Source: Nonomuraea pusilla | GTDB taxonomy: Bacteria; Actinomycetota; Actinomycetes; Streptosporangiales; Streptosporangiaceae | NCBI RefSeq assembly: GCF_900109355.1 | Contig: NZ_FOBF01000003.1 | Span: 62,001-126,000, forward strand | Direction: 5' to 3' | Length of the DNA: 64,000 nucleotides | Shown: positions 57,923-64,000 of the stretch, in pieces | Numbering within the stretch: the first letter of the stretch is position 1 | How the letters are laid out: every line of letters begins with the position of its first letter | The notes under the pieces: generated by a model | Told to the model about the DNA's origin: nothing | Seen by the model: only the letters and a program-made list of their open reading frames with translations | The model's database searches: none | Made by a program: the position numbers and the translations under genes

Positions 57923-58609
57923 ATGGCCCCCTACCGGATCCTCGCCGTCGACGACGACCCGGCCATCCTCCGCTCGCTCGGGCGGGGGCTGCGGCTGGAG
58001 GGGTTCGCCGTCGACACCGCCGGCTCCGGGCGGAGCGCGCTGGAACGGGTGCGCGACGGCGACCCGGACGCCGTCGTCCTCGACGTGTCGATGCCCGAAC
58101 CGTCCGGGATCGAGGTGTGCGCGCGGCTGCGCGCGGCCGGGTCGCAGGTGCCGGTGCTGATGCTGTCCGCGATGGACGAGGTGGCCGACCGGGTGGCGGG
58201 GCTCGCCGCCGGAGCCGACGACTACGTCGTCAAGCCGTTCGACCTGGGCGAGCTGGTGCTGCGGCTGCGCGCGCTGCTGCGCCGGGCGGGCCGCTCCCCC
58301 GGCTCCGCGCTGCGCGTCGGGCCGCTGGCCGTGGATCCCGGAGCCCGCCGCGTGACCATGGGCGCCAGGGAGGTCGAGGTGACCAGGCGCGAGTTCGACC
58401 TGCTGGAGGTGCTGGCGCGCAACGCCGGTCTCGTGCTGTCCAGGGAGGTCCTGCTCGAACGCGTCTGGGGGTACGACTTCGACGTCACGAGCAACGCCGT
58501 CGACACCTTCGTCGGCTACCTGCGGCGCAAGCTGGAGGCGGCGGGCGAGCCGCGCATGCTGCGCACCGTGCGTGGCGTCGGGTTCGTCCTGCGGGAGCCC
58601 GGACCGTGA
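57923..58609 (+). CDS. OmpR-family response regulator
   Basis: The 228-residue regulator has a receiver domain (ILAVDDDPAILRSLGRGLRL, phosphorylation site VVLDVSMPEPSG, lysine in DDYVVKPFDLGELV) and a winged-helix DNA-binding domain (VTRREFDLLEVLARNAGLVL, VGYLRRKLEAAGEPRMLRTV). It is most like the MprA/PrrA group. The ATG lies 6 nt after TACACT, so it is probably leaderless. It overlaps the kinase gene by GTGA. A likely target site lies before the serine hydrolase next door. Confidence 0.95.
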   Translation: MAPYRILAVDDDPAILRSLGRGLRLEGFAVDTAGSGRSALERVRDGDPDAVVLDVSMPEPSGIEVCARLRAAGSQVPVLMLSAMDEVADRVAGLAAGADDYVVKPFDLGELVLRLRALLRRAGRSPGSALRVGPLAVDPGARRVTMGAREVEVTRREFDLLEVLARNAGLVLSREVLLERVWGYDFDVTSNAVDTFVGYLRRKLEAAGEPRMLRTVRGVGFVLREPGP

Positions 58610-60180
58610 GGCTGTCCATCCGCTTCGCGCTCTGCCTGGCCGTCGCCCTGCCGCTGCTGGTCTCGCTCGCCGGGCTGGCCGTGCTGGGGCTCTTCTCGCG
58701 CGACCTGCGCGCCGAGCGCGACGCGCAGCTCACCGCGCGGCTGCACGCCCTCACGCCGGCCGCCGCCTCGTTCGCGTGGCGGGCCGCAGCGCTGCCGGAC
58801 GTCCCCGCGGACGTCCTGGAGCAGCGCGTGACCGCCGCCGCCCAGGGCTCGGGCAGCCCCGGCGGCGTGTACGTCGAGGTGCCGGGCGGCACGCCGCTCG
58901 CCGTCGGCGACGTGCCCCGCGCGCTGCCCGCGCCGCCCGCCGCGGGTCCCGCCGGCTTCGCCGAGGGAGGCAGACGGTGGCGGTACGTGTCCGCCGCCCT
59001 GGGGCGCGACGGCGCCGCCCGGCTGTGGGTGTTCGACCCGGAGGACCGTCTCGCGGCGCAGGTCAGGCTCCTCGGGAGGCGGCTCGTCACCGTCACGCTG
59101 ATCGCCGCGGCCGTCGGGGCCGTCGCGGGGGTGGCGCTCGGCGGGTTCGCCGTACGGCCCCTGGCCAGGCTCGGCCGGCAGGCGCGCGCCATCGGGACGC
59201 CCGCCCGCACCGGCGCCCGCCTGACGACCACGGCGAGGGTCACCGAGATCAACGAGCTGGCCCGGCTGCTCAACGACCTGCTCGACCGGCGCGACGCGGC
59301 CGTCGCCCGCACCGGCGAGGCGCTGGAGACCGCGCGCGCCTTCGCCGCCACCGCCGCCCACGAGCTGCGGACGCCGCTCACCAGCATGCGCACGAACCTC
59401 GCCCTGCTCCACCACCCCGGCCTCGGACAGGACGACCGGGCCGAGATCATCGCCGACCTCGACGCCGAGCAGGGCAGGATCGAGCGGCTGATCACCATGC
59501 TGCGCCAGCTCGCGCGCGGCGAGCTGCTCGACCCGGCGTCCTTCGGCCGCGCCGACCTCTCCGGGATCGTCACGGCGGCCGTGGAGGACGCGCGCCGCCG
59601 CCACCCGCACGCCCTGATCACCGCGTCGGTGGGCGGGGACGTCGAGGTGCGCGGCTGGGCGGAGGGGCTGCGCCTGGTCGCCGACAACCTGCTCGACAAC
59701 GCCGCCCTCCACGGCGCGCGCACCGCCCCCGACGGTGACGGCGCCCTGGAGGGCCGCGTGGCCGGGGGCGGGCGGGCGGAGATCGGCGTGACACTGGCCC
59801 GCGACGGCGACGGCGACGGCGACGGCGTCGTCCTCGCCGTCGAGGACGCGGGGCCCGGCATCCCGCCGGACGACCGCGAGAGGGTCTTCGCCCGCTTCCA
59901 CCGGCGGCCGGGCAGCCCCGGCTCGGGACTCGGCCTCACCCTGGCGGGCCAGCAGGCCGCGCTCCACGGCGGCACGGTCACGCTGACCAGCCCGCCCGGC
60001 GGAGGCACCCGCGTGGAGGTCCGCCTGCCCGGCCCCGCAGTGCCGCCCACCGTGCCACCCGCAGTGCCACCCGCAGTGCCACCCGCAGTGCCACCCGCAG
60101 TGCCACCCGCCGTGCCGCCCGCCGTGCCGGGGGACGGCGCCGCCCGCCCGCACGGCGCCGGAGCCTGGCTGGAGGCGTGA
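58606..60180 (+). CDS. Sensor histidine kinase
   Basis: The 524-residue kinase has two membrane helices (FALCLAVALPLLVSLAGLAV and VTLIAAAVGAVAGVALGGFA) around an extracytoplasmic sensor of about 120 residues, a HAMP region, the H-box FAATAAHELRTPLTSMRTNL, and an ATPase domain with DNLLDNAALHG, DAGPGIPPDDRERVFARFHR and GSGLGLTLAGQQAALHGG. The tail carries seven or so VPPA repeats from a 12-bp DNA repeat, which is unusual. It phosphorylates the response regulator it overlaps. The signal is unknown; context suggests the cell envelope. Confidence 0.95.
   Translation: MRLSIRFALCLAVALPLLVSLAGLAVLGLFSRDLRAERDAQLTARLHALTPAAASFAWRAAALPDVPADVLEQRVTAAAQGSGSPGGVYVEVPGGTPLAVGDVPRALPAPPAAGPAGFAEGGRRWRYVSAALGRDGAARLWVFDPEDRLAAQVRLLGRRLVTVTLIAAAVGAVAGVALGGFAVRPLARLGRQARAIGTPARTGARLTTTARVTEINELARLLNDLLDRRDAAVARTGEALETARAFAATAAHELRTPLTSMRTNLALLHHPGLGQDDRAEIIADLDAEQGRIERLITMLRQLARGELLDPASFGRADLSGIVTAAVEDARRRHPHALITASVGGDVEVRGWAEGLRLVADNLLDNAALHGARTAPDGDGALEGRVAGGGRAEIGVTLARDGDGDGDGVVLAVEDAGPGIPPDDRERVFARFHRRPGSPGSGLGLTLAGQQAALHGGTVTLTSPPGGGTRVEVRLPGPAVPPTVPPAVPPAVPPAVPPAVPPAVPPAVPGDGAARPHGAGAWLEA
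60037..60129. repeat. 12-bp tandem repeat in the kinase gene
   Basis: About seven in-frame units of GTGCCACCCGCA and close variants encode a VPPA tail on the kinase. The middle copies are identical, which suggests recent expansion. Confidence 0.9.
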
Positions 60181-60204
60181 CACCGCGCGCCCGTACGGGG
60201 GCTC

Positions 60205-60237
60205 TGCCAGAGAACTGCCAAGAACGTCCGCCATGAT
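60205..60237 (+). promoter_or_regulatory. Direct-repeat activator site before the serine hydrolase gene
   Basis: TGCCAGAGAAC followed by TGCCAAGAAC (60205-60225) matches the site at 5734-5754 in sequence and 11-bp phasing. A weak -10 (CATGAT, 60232-60237) is at exactly the same distance (27 bp from the first base) as TAGTCT there. The neighbouring OmpR-type regulator is the natural candidate to bind it. Confidence 0.65.
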
Positions 60238-60277
60238 CCCGCTTCCGCGTACTTCCCGTGACCCGCAGGAGGCGATC

Positions 60278-61417
60278 ATGCCCATCCTCTCCCCCCGCCG
60301 TTCCGCCCGCCGGGCGAGCGCCATGGCGCTGGCGACGGCACTGGCGACGGCGCTGGCGACGGCGCTCGTCCTGACCCCGGGAGCCGCACCGGCGACCGCG
60401 TCCGCCCCGGCGACCGCCTTCCACGTGCTGCGGCCCTCGGCGCACCCCGTCGAGCTGCGGAGCAGGCCGCGCCCGCTCGCGGTGTCCTACACCTACGGGG
60501 GCGAGCGGCGCACGCTCGACGACTTCCTCGCCCGGACGGGGACCAACGGCTTCGTCGTCCTGGACGCGAAGGACGGTCAGGACATCGTGGCCGAGCGCTA
60601 CACGGACGCCACCCGGGCCACCAGGTTCCAGTCCTGGTCGGTGGCGAAGTCGTTCACGTCGGCCGCGGTCGGCGTCGCCGTGGGCGAGGGACGGATCCGA
60701 TCGATCGACGAGCCGGTGACGGCGTACCTGCCCGAGCTGGCCGGGTCCGGCTACGACGGTGTGTCCATCCGCGACCTGCTGCGGATGTCGTCCGGCATCA
60801 GGTGGACGGAGGGCAGGGACGTGCCTCGCGTCCAGGCCGCCGCGAACCGGGGCGCGTCGCTGCGGAGGATCGCGGCGCGGCAGGAGCGCGGCCGGGAGCC
60901 CGGCAGCAGGTTCGAGTACGCGAGCATGAACTCCTTCGTGCTCGCCTGGCTGGTCACCGCCGCCACGGGCGTCCCCTACGAGCGGTACGTGGAGTCGAGG
61001 ATCTGGCGGCCCGCGGGGATGGCGTCCACGGCGCGGGTCGACGCGGACGGGCGCGGCGACAGCCGGGGCTACTGCTGCTACCACGCCATCGACCGGGACT
61101 TCGCCAGGTTCGGCCTGCTCTACCTGCGTGGCGGCAGGGCGGGCGGGCGGCAGGTGGTGCCGGCGTCGTGGGTGGCGGAGTCGACGCGGCCGTCCTCGGC
61201 GGCCAACCCCCGGTACGGGCTGCACTGGTGGCTCGGCGGCGACGGCGGGCGCGACTTCATGGCCGCCGGGTTCGGCGGGCAGTACGTCTACGTCTCGCCG
61301 GAGCACCAGGTGGTGATCGTCAGGTCGGCCAGGTCCACGGCGCGTCCTGACCAGGACGAGGCGGTGGCCGCCTTCCGCGCGGCGGCCGCCGAGGTCGCGA
61401 GAACCCGCCACCCGTGA
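60278..61417 (+). CDS. Secreted serine hydrolase, beta-lactamase/class C-like
   Basis: The 379-residue protein has a signal peptide with ALAT repeats (from a 12-bp DNA repeat at about 60327-60369) and the serine-hydrolase fold of class C beta-lactamases and esterases: nucleophile motif SVAK in WSVAKSFTSAAVGVAVGEG, YAS at the YxN position (RFEYASMNSFVLAWL) and HWWLGG near the end. It resembles 6-aminohexanoate-dimer hydrolase and D-aminopeptidase relatives. The ATG at 60278 with AGGAGG 5 nt upstream is preferred to the ATG at 60233, which lies in the promoter. It is probably regulated by the adjacent two-component system. Confidence 0.88.
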   Translation: MPILSPRRSARRASAMALATALATALATALVLTPGAAPATASAPATAFHVLRPSAHPVELRSRPRPLAVSYTYGGERRTLDDFLARTGTNGFVVLDAKDGQDIVAERYTDATRATRFQSWSVAKSFTSAAVGVAVGEGRIRSIDEPVTAYLPELAGSGYDGVSIRDLLRMSSGIRWTEGRDVPRVQAAANRGASLRRIAARQERGREPGSRFEYASMNSFVLAWLVTAATGVPYERYVESRIWRPAGMASTARVDADGRGDSRGYCCYHAIDRDFARFGLLYLRGGRAGGRQVVPASWVAESTRPSSAANPRYGLHWWLGGDGGRDFMAAGFGGQYVYVSPEHQVVIVRSARSTARPDQDEAVAAFRAAAAEVARTRHP

Positions 61418-61462
61418 CCCTCGGCCCTCCCCTCCACCCGCCGTGACGGCACTCGCCGCGCT

Positions 61463-62209
61463 TCAGGCCCCGTGGCGGCCCTCGCCTGCCGTGAATCTGG
61501 CGGCGCCCTCCCGCGCACCCGGCAGTGACGCCAGGCCGTGACGCAGCTCTTGGGCCAGGGCGGCCTCCTCCGTCAGTCCCTCCTGCTCCAGCGCCGAAAG
61601 CCGGTCGCCGCGCAGGCAGTCCTGCGGGAACCGCGCGATCGAGGCGGCCAGCGCCTCGGCGTGCTCCCTGGCCGTTCCCGTGGGGACGAGCCGGTTGGCG
61701 AGCCCGATCTCGTACGCCTCCCTCGCGCCCACGGCACGTCCGGTGAGGATCATGTCCATGGCCCGGGACGCGCCGACGAGGCGCGGCAGGCGGACGGTGC
61801 CGCCGTCGATCAGCGGCACCCCCCACCTGCGGCAGAACACGCCGAACACGGCGTCCTCCTCCGCCACCCGCAGGTCGCACCAGAGGGCGAGCTCAAGGCC
61901 GCCCGCGACGGCGTGCCCGGCGACGGCGGCGACGACCGGTTTGGACAGCCGCATCCTGGTCGGCCCCATCGGGCCGTCGCCGTCCTCGGCGACCCGGTTG
62001 TCGAGCGCCTTCAGGTCGGCGCCCGCGCAGAACGTGCCGCCCTCGCCCCACAGCACGGCCACGGCCGCGTCGGACTCCTCGAACGCGCGGAACGCCGCCG
62101 CCAGCGCCTCGGCCGTGGCGCGGTCGACGGCGTTGCGCGCGTGGGGCCTGCTGAGCACGACGGTGGTGACGGCGCCGCGGCGTTCGGCACGCACGGCCGC
62201 CCCGGTCAT
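61463..62209 (-). CDS. Enoyl-CoA hydratase/isomerase family protein
   Basis: The 248-residue crotonase has the oxyanion-hole segments GTFCAGADLKALD and AVAGHAVAGGLELALWCDLR, and VFGVFCRRWGVPLIDGGTVR with the position-2 acid region as D instead of the usual E. It hydrates or isomerises acyl-CoA thioesters. The ATG at 62209 has GGGGAG 4 nt upstream; the longer Arg-rich frame before it comes from a GC repeat. It follows the acyl-CoA dehydrogenase gene, so the two probably act in one acyl-CoA pathway. Confidence 0.9.
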   Translation of the reverse strand: MTGAAVRAERRGAVTTVVLSRPHARNAVDRATAEALAAAFRAFEESDAAVAVLWGEGGTFCAGADLKALDNRVAEDGDGPMGPTRMRLSKPVVAAVAGHAVAGGLELALWCDLRVAEEDAVFGVFCRRWGVPLIDGGTVRLPRLVGASRAMDMILTGRAVGAREAYEIGLANRLVPTGTAREHAEALAASIARFPQDCLRGDRLSALEQEGLTEEAALAQELRHGLASLPGAREGAARFTAGEGRHGA

Positions 62210-62315
62210 GCCACTCCCCGCACGCCACCGTCCGGCGCGCCACCGCGTGCGCCACCGCCCGGCGCGCCGCCGCCCCACATGCCGCCGCGTGCGCCGCCGT
62301 GTCGTGCGCCGCCTG
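62210..62315. repeat. GC-rich imperfect repeats between two acyl-CoA genes
   Basis: GCGCGCCACCG and GCGCCGCCGTG-type units repeat irregularly over the 106-bp gap. They create long meaningless frames on both sides. Confidence 0.5.
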
Positions 62316-63986
62316 TCACGTGAACGCCCCCGCCACGAGGGTGTCGAAGACGTCGCCGCCCAGGCCGCTCCCGGGGGAGTCGATGCCGCGCAGCGGGCCG
62401 TGGTCGGCCAGGTGCGCCTCGGCGTACAGGCGGGCGACGAGGGCCTTGCGCCCGTCGTCGAGCCCCCACGTCGCCTGGTCCTCCAGCAGGGCGGCGGCGT
62501 ACACGTCGGCCATGAACCCGGCGAGCGGGTACAGCCGCTCCTCCGCGACGGCGGCGTCCAGGCCGTGCCAGGCCTCGATCGCCTTGGCGAGGTCCTCGAC
62601 GCGCGCCCGCACCAGCCCCGAGGTGGCCAGCCCGCGCAGCCGGTCGAGGAACGGCAGGTGGGCCTGCTCCTTGAGCATCGCGCGGCGGACGTCGAGGCAC
62701 AGGATGTTGTCGCCGCCCTCCCAGACGGGGTTGACCTGGGCGTCGCGCAGCAGCCTGGCGACGGGCCACTGCTCGATGTAGCCGTTGCCGCCGTGCACCT
62801 CGATCGCGTCGCTCGCCGCGGTGACGCCGAGCCTGGCGGCGCGGAGCTTGACGAGAGCGGGCGCGAGGCGCAGCCGCGGCCCCAGGTGCCCGTCGAACAC
62901 GAGGGCCTGGACGGCCTCGACCTCGACGATCAGCTCGGCCAGCTTGCGGCGCATGAGCGGCTGCTCGGCGAGCGGCCGGCCGAACGCCTCGCGGGCGCGG
63001 GCGTAGCAGATCGACTCGACGAGGGCGCGCCTGGCCACGCCGAGGCCCATCATGGCGACGCCGAGGCGGGCGACGTTGGTGAGCTTCATCATCGTGCCCA
63101 GCCCGGAGCCCGAGCCTGGACCGGCCAGCAGGAACGCCTCGGCGTCGGCGAACTCGACCTCCGCCGAGGCGACCGACCGGGTGCCCAGCTTGTCCTTGAG
63201 CCGCCTGATGCGCACCCCGTTGCGCGCGCCGTCGCGGCGCTCCCACAGGACGAGGAAGGGGGCGACGTCGCCTTCCGGCAGCCGGGCGAGCACGACGAAC
63301 GCCGACCCGTTGGCGTTGGACGCGAACCACTTGAACCCGGACAGCAGCCACGCGTCGCCCGCCGGGACGGCCGTGGCCTCCAGCGCGGCCAGATCGGAGC
63401 CGCCGGTCCGTTCGGTGAACATCTGGGCGGCCTCGCCGGAGTAGAAGCCGTCGGCGAAGATCTCCCGGACGCGTTCCCTGACGTCGTCGGGCGCGTGCCG
63501 TTCGGCGAGGGAGACCACCATGTCGCCGCCGGTGCCGAGCGCGCAGCCCATGCCGATGTCGGCCTGGTCGAGCAGGTACGTCCAGGCGGCGCCGAGCGCG
63601 GCGGGGTCGGCGCCGTGCGCCCTGGCCTCCTCGGCGAAGGCGGGCGCGGTGAAGTTGTCCTCCATGAGCGCCCGGCGGGCGGTGTGGAACGACGGCGGCA
63701 TGACGACCTCGCTGACGTCCCTGCCCCACTTGTCGTACTTCTCCAGCCGTGGCGGGTTGCGGTCGGTCTCCTCGGCGCACTCGGCGACGAGCCCGCCCAT
63801 GAGCGCGCCGAGCCGTTCGAGGCGCGGCTCGGCCCAGGCGTAGCCGTCGCCCAGGTGGCGCCGCATGAGCAGGCGCAGCGTGGGATCGCAGGTCCACCAG
63901 TTGCGGCCGGTCGCGCCCTGGTAGCGCTCCGTCGCGTAGCGGTCGCTGCGGTCGAAGGGTTCGGTGAGATAGCGGTAGCGCCCCAT
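62316..63986 (-). CDS. AidB-like acyl-CoA dehydrogenase
   Basis: The 556-residue flavoprotein is of the AidB branch: an N-terminal extension (NWWTCDPTLRLLMRRHLGDG), the FAD/substrate region FTERTGGSDLAALEATAVPA with GFKWFASNANGSAFVVLAR, and the C-terminal hallmark HGGNGYIEQWPVARLLRDAQ with NPVWEGGDNILCLDV. E. coli AidB protects against alkylation damage and has isovaleryl-CoA dehydrogenase activity. The ATG at 63986 lies 6-7 nt after TAACACT, so it is probably leaderless. It is followed by an enoyl-CoA hydratase, which favours acyl-CoA catabolism. Confidence 0.9.
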   Translation of the reverse strand: MGRYRYLTEPFDRSDRYATERYQGATGRNWWTCDPTLRLLMRRHLGDGYAWAEPRLERLGALMGGLVAECAEETDRNPPRLEKYDKWGRDVSEVVMPPSFHTARRALMEDNFTAPAFAEEARAHGADPAALGAAWTYLLDQADIGMGCALGTGGDMVVSLAERHAPDDVRERVREIFADGFYSGEAAQMFTERTGGSDLAALEATAVPAGDAWLLSGFKWFASNANGSAFVVLARLPEGDVAPFLVLWERRDGARNGVRIRRLKDKLGTRSVASAEVEFADAEAFLLAGPGSGSGLGTMMKLTNVARLGVAMMGLGVARRALVESICYARAREAFGRPLAEQPLMRRKLAELIVEVEAVQALVFDGHLGPRLRLAPALVKLRAARLGVTAASDAIEVHGGNGYIEQWPVARLLRDAQVNPVWEGGDNILCLDVRRAMLKEQAHLPFLDRLRGLATSGLVRARVEDLAKAIEAWHGLDAAVAEERLYPLAGFMADVYAAALLEDQATWGLDDGRKALVARLYAEAHLADHGPLRGIDSPGSGLGGDVFDTLVAGAFT

Positions 63987-64000
63987 ACCGCGAGTGTTAC

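Noticed and set aside
60233..60277. Upstream start of the serine hydrolase (ATG at 60233)
   Set aside because: It overlaps the candidate -10 and would put 15 residues before a good signal peptide. The ATG at 60278 has AGGAGG.
62206..63897. Long minus-strand frame opposite the acyl-CoA dehydrogenase reading frame
   Set aside because: It is the neighbouring frame of the dehydrogenase gene, extended through GC repeats, with no family motif.

Overview
The window is chromosomal DNA of a high-GC actinomycete. Signs are the very high third-position GC, the divergent glgM/glgC pair that makes maltose-1-phosphate, a class Ia ribonucleotide reductase under a cobalamin riboswitch, an F420-type (Ddn-like) nitroreductase, a stand-alone LigD-type polymerase, and many genes that look leaderless (a TANNNT hexamer 6-8 nt before the start codon). 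The gene set would fit Streptosporangiaceae or a relative, but that is inference. I see no transposase, integrase, phage gene or CRISPR array; this is mostly core and sugar/aromatic catabolic DNA.

Layout. 0-4.8 kb: a cut-off GH36 alpha-galactosidase divergent from a ROK regulator, a DUF998 membrane protein, a tRNA-dihydrouridine synthase and an ACT protein. 4.8-5.7 kb: tRNA-Gly/Cys/Val, a strong terminator, short repeats and a LacI regulator relic with its middle deleted. 5.7-10 kb: a sulfotransferase/glycosyltransferase pair, a D,D-carboxypeptidase and a secreted BNR protein. 10-16 kb: cupin protein, AlkB with an SOS-box-like site, an MFS protein, a CGNR protein and two tandem secreted propeller paralogues. 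16-24 kb: GntR with an MHS transporter, another MFS transporter, CbiX-like protein, GNAT, APC permease, Ddn-like protein and LysR. 24-30.6 kb: glgM/glgC, a small secreted protein, a DsbA/CcdA pair and an MscS channel. 30.6-35 kb: nrdAB with its B12 riboswitch and a TctC-like lipoprotein. 35-40.5 kb: SAM methyltransferase, glmS, a small protein behind a perfect 22-bp palindrome, and a cell-wall amidase. 40.5-45.4 kb: second tRNA cluster (Gly-Cys-Gly-Val), tandem repeats, an HTH-Sel1 protein, two tiny genes and a TM-helix channel-like protein. 45.7-51.5 kb: protocatechuate operon pobA-pcaH-pcaG-pcaB-pcaL with a divergent IclR regulator. 51.6-56.6 kb: a LacI-operator-controlled MocA/PmoA pair, an SDR, and an XRE-cupin regulator with an amine oxidase. 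56.7-64 kb: LigD-type polymerase, an OmpR/histidine kinase pair, a serine hydrolase, an enoyl-CoA hydratase and an AidB-like acyl-CoA dehydrogenase.

How the parts connect. pobA and pcaHGBL take 4-hydroxybenzoate through protocatechuate to 3-oxoadipate; the later genes pcaIJ and pcaF are not here. nrdAB should be switched off by adenosylcobalamin. An 11-bp-phased direct repeat occurs only, as far as I can see by eye, before the serine hydrolase next to the two-component system and before the distant sulfotransferase/glycosyltransferase pair, so one envelope regulon is likely. Two LacI-type operators (alpha-galactosidase and MocA/PmoA) share the window with a dead LacI gene. The strongest leads are this direct-repeat regulon, the SOS-like site at alkB, the nrd riboswitch promoter placed inside the preceding gene, and the 22-bp palindrome.
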